From positions 50,029,355-50,093,354 of the forward strand of contig OX326960.1 of NCBI GenBank assembly GCA_946800325.1: 64,000 bases of DNA. The letters are read 5' to 3'. The notes under the pieces are model-generated. The model searched no databases, had not been told where the DNA came from, and saw only the letters and a program-made list of their open reading frames with translations. The position numbers and the translations under genes were made by a program. Below are positions 62,290-64,000 of the stretch, in pieces. The DNA is from Luzula sylvatica. Lineage: Eukaryota; Streptophyta; Magnoliopsida; Poales; Juncaceae. The stretch's first letter is position 1, and each line of letters opens with the position of its first letter.

Positions 62290-62318
62290 CTAGTTTTTTC
62301 CCCGTGCAATTGCGCGAG
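62290..62318 (-). mobile_element. Helitron-type 3' terminus (- strand), downstream of the WD40 gene
   Basis: On the - strand, a hairpin-forming CTCGCGCAATTGCACGGGG is followed by six A, then CTAG and T. It is closely related in sequence to the end at 56508. The body would run to higher coordinates; its 5' end was not found. Confidence 0.5.
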
Positions 62319-63767
62319 AGTTTTCGAATCTGTCATGATTTAATTTTTCCTAATATGTAATTTGATTATATGTTTTTTTTGTCTGATTGTGCAACTTCTG
62401 TGTTTTGGCATATTTTTGACCCACTAAGTTTTTTGGATATTTAAAAAAAAACTACTATTTTTTGTAAACTCCAACAAACTCCCTCTACCAACCTTTTATT
62501 TCCAAATACTCCTTTATGGATCATATTTTTTTTATCAAAATACCTTGCTATTTTCATATGCAATAATTAAAAAAAAAAATTGTTTTTTATAAGTTTTATT
62601 ACTTTTAAGAAAATTCATAAACATTTATTAACATGTGATTTAAACAAAATTACTACATGTTGTGTGTATATAATTTTAATATTTCATTTATCATTCATGA
62701 AAAACTAATATCTGATAATAATAAAAAAAAATAATAATAAATATTCGCCTTGAAAATATATAGATGGGAAAATATATGTTTAAACATCTAGTTTTTTATT
62801 TTCATTCTCTTTTCATGTATTTTATTAATAGTTTCATAATATTTATTTTTTAAATATTTGCAAGGTGGTATTTTAATATTGTTGTTCATATTATTATTAA
62901 ATTATGTTATTTTTTGAGGAACAAATAGAAAAGTCAAAATATAATGTATAAAATATTAAAATTGTATAAATATTACATGTAATAATAAATTTTTTTAGTT
63001 ATTATATGCTACAAAAAATTTAGGACTTTTTCAAAATAAATAAAAAAATACAATTTATTTTAGTTACTACATATGTAAATTTAGGAAGTTTTTACAATAT
63101 TAAAAAAATTAGGGATTTTTTTGAAACTTTTCCATATTTAATTGAGACAAAATATGAATGAATTTGATCCACGATGAACCAACCTTCATCTAACTTTTAG
63201 TTTATTTGGTTTATATCGATCATGTTCATATAAATAACCATATAATATGGATCTTTTGATCAAGATCAAACTGTTAATGTTTATTTGATGATGTGACTTT
63301 AGGTGGAAGCAAAGATTTTCTTAGAATTATATATAAAATATAATATAATATAATGGTATCTTGAAAATACAATAAAAATGAGCCTACTTTTATAAGCATA
63401 AATGTTTCACAAAAGTACTCCATGTTTCTTATCCAGATCATTTTTGCAATTTAGTCCCCAAAGCTTTCATTTTTACAATGAACCTTCCAATATTTTTGTG
63501 AGTAAACTCTTCAAACCAATTTCCATCAATATAAAGATATAAATTTACTAATTAACTTTCTGACCCAAAACAAAAATAGAAGCAATATTTTCTTTAATCA
63601 AAGGCATTAAGTAATTTATTTTTAGTTAGGGTTTTATATAGAAAAGAAAATATTTATTTACCTTCGGCTCAATCTAGCGAAACGACACTACTGTGAGCTG
63701 TGTACAAGATAAAGATAAAAAGATCTCAGTTTTCTCCAATCTTTCTTCTCTGTATTTGACGACAGTG
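62319..63767. other. Intergenic region, probably Helitron-derived in part
   Basis: AT-rich, no gene. 62460-63125 contains weakly inverted AT-rich ends (CTACTATTTTTTGTAAACTCC against GTTTTTACAATATT..AGGG) that might be a decayed MITE. The last 100 bp are promoter and 5'UTR of the next gene. Confidence 0.4.
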
Positions 63768-63803
63768 ATGATGGATTTGGATCCCAAGCTTTACGACAAA
63801 GTG
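63768..63803 (+). CDS. First coding exon of a LisH/CTLH (RanBPM-like) protein
   Basis: Twelve codons, MMDLDPKLYDKV, precede a good donor (GTGAGT at 63804); the rest of the gene is outside. Plant LisH-CTLH proteins of the GID8/RanBPM-like group begin with MMDVDP..YE.V, which this resembles. They work as scaffold subunits of the CTLH/GID-type ubiquitin ligase. The assignment rests on 12 residues and the double ATG, so it is tentative. The first ATG of the pair is given as start. Confidence 0.5.
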
Positions 63804-64000
63804 GTGAGTTCCCTCACTTCGCCTCTCTTTCCATTTCGTACGTAGCATGCAAAATTTGAAGCTCAGGCTGCTTTATTGAGTTTTCGTGATTAGTATCGTT
63901 TTCTTTGAAAATCAAATTTAAGTCGTTTATCAATTTGGTTTTTCATGGTTGAATTGATTGCTGTTTTGGATTTCTTCATGTTTAATTTGAGAAAATAGCA

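Overview
The window is nuclear DNA of a flowering plant, very probably a eudicot. It is AT-rich, genes have many short introns with GT..AG borders, and gene-poor stretches are full of plant-type transposons: hAT, Mutator-like and PIF/Harbinger-like DNA elements, L1-type LINEs, a LTR-like insertion and Helitron-type ends. No rRNA, tRNA, CRISPR array or bacterial operon was seen. All six protein-coding genes lie on the + strand; I assembled their exons by hand and every exon junction keeps the reading frame.

Layout. (1) 1-2896: the 3' part of a KTF1/RDM3 (SPT5-like) gene, encoding the WG/GW- and RGG-rich tail that docks ARGONAUTE in RNA-directed DNA methylation. (2) 2.9-19.7 kb: a segmental duplication (copy A 4106-7848, copy B 10976-15374, remnant C 18541-19090) carrying two broken phytocyanin genes, expanded CA-rich and A-rich minisatellites, hAT insertions and a LTR-like insertion with palindromic repeats. 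(3) 19.4-29.8 kb: a gene-free transposon field with a 157-bp tandem repeat, two Mutator-like elements, four hAT-type elements and a SINE-like retroposon. (4) 29.8-34.9 kb: COG1 (Golgi tethering complex, six exons, 1048 aa) and a 146-aa plant protein of unknown role. (5) 35.4-45 kb: a Tourist-like element, a 2-kb MULE, a 5'-truncated LINE with a 14-bp target duplication, an AT-rich Tourist-like element and a second, heavily truncated LINE. (6) 45.5-55.9 kb: two tandem purple acid phosphatase genes, eight exons each, about 6 kb apart, with all metal-ligand motifs intact. (7) 56.5-58.6 kb: a Helitron-type 3' end and, on the same strand upstream of it, a fragment of a type II inositol polyphosphate 5-phosphatase gene. 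(8) 59.9-62.0 kb: an 11-exon WD40 gene (448 aa). (9) 63.77 kb to the end: the first exon of a LisH/CTLH RanBPM-like gene that continues outside.

The genes belong to unrelated pathways (silencing, Golgi traffic, phosphate scavenging, WD40 and LisH scaffolds), as expected for a plant chromosome arm. The only functional cluster is the phosphatase pair. The clearest observations are insertion footprints readable by eye: five perfect 8-bp hAT duplications, two perfect 9-bp Mutator duplications, two LINE duplications of 14-16 bp, a 12-bp SINE-like duplication, and two insertions whose empty site survives in a duplicated copy nearby. I did not find a new biological system that I could defend. The most unusual items are the run of non-autonomous hAT elements that each carry a different subterminal short repeat, the possible Helitron gene capture, and the phytocyanin copy whose reading frame runs on into a His/Thr-rich satellite tail.
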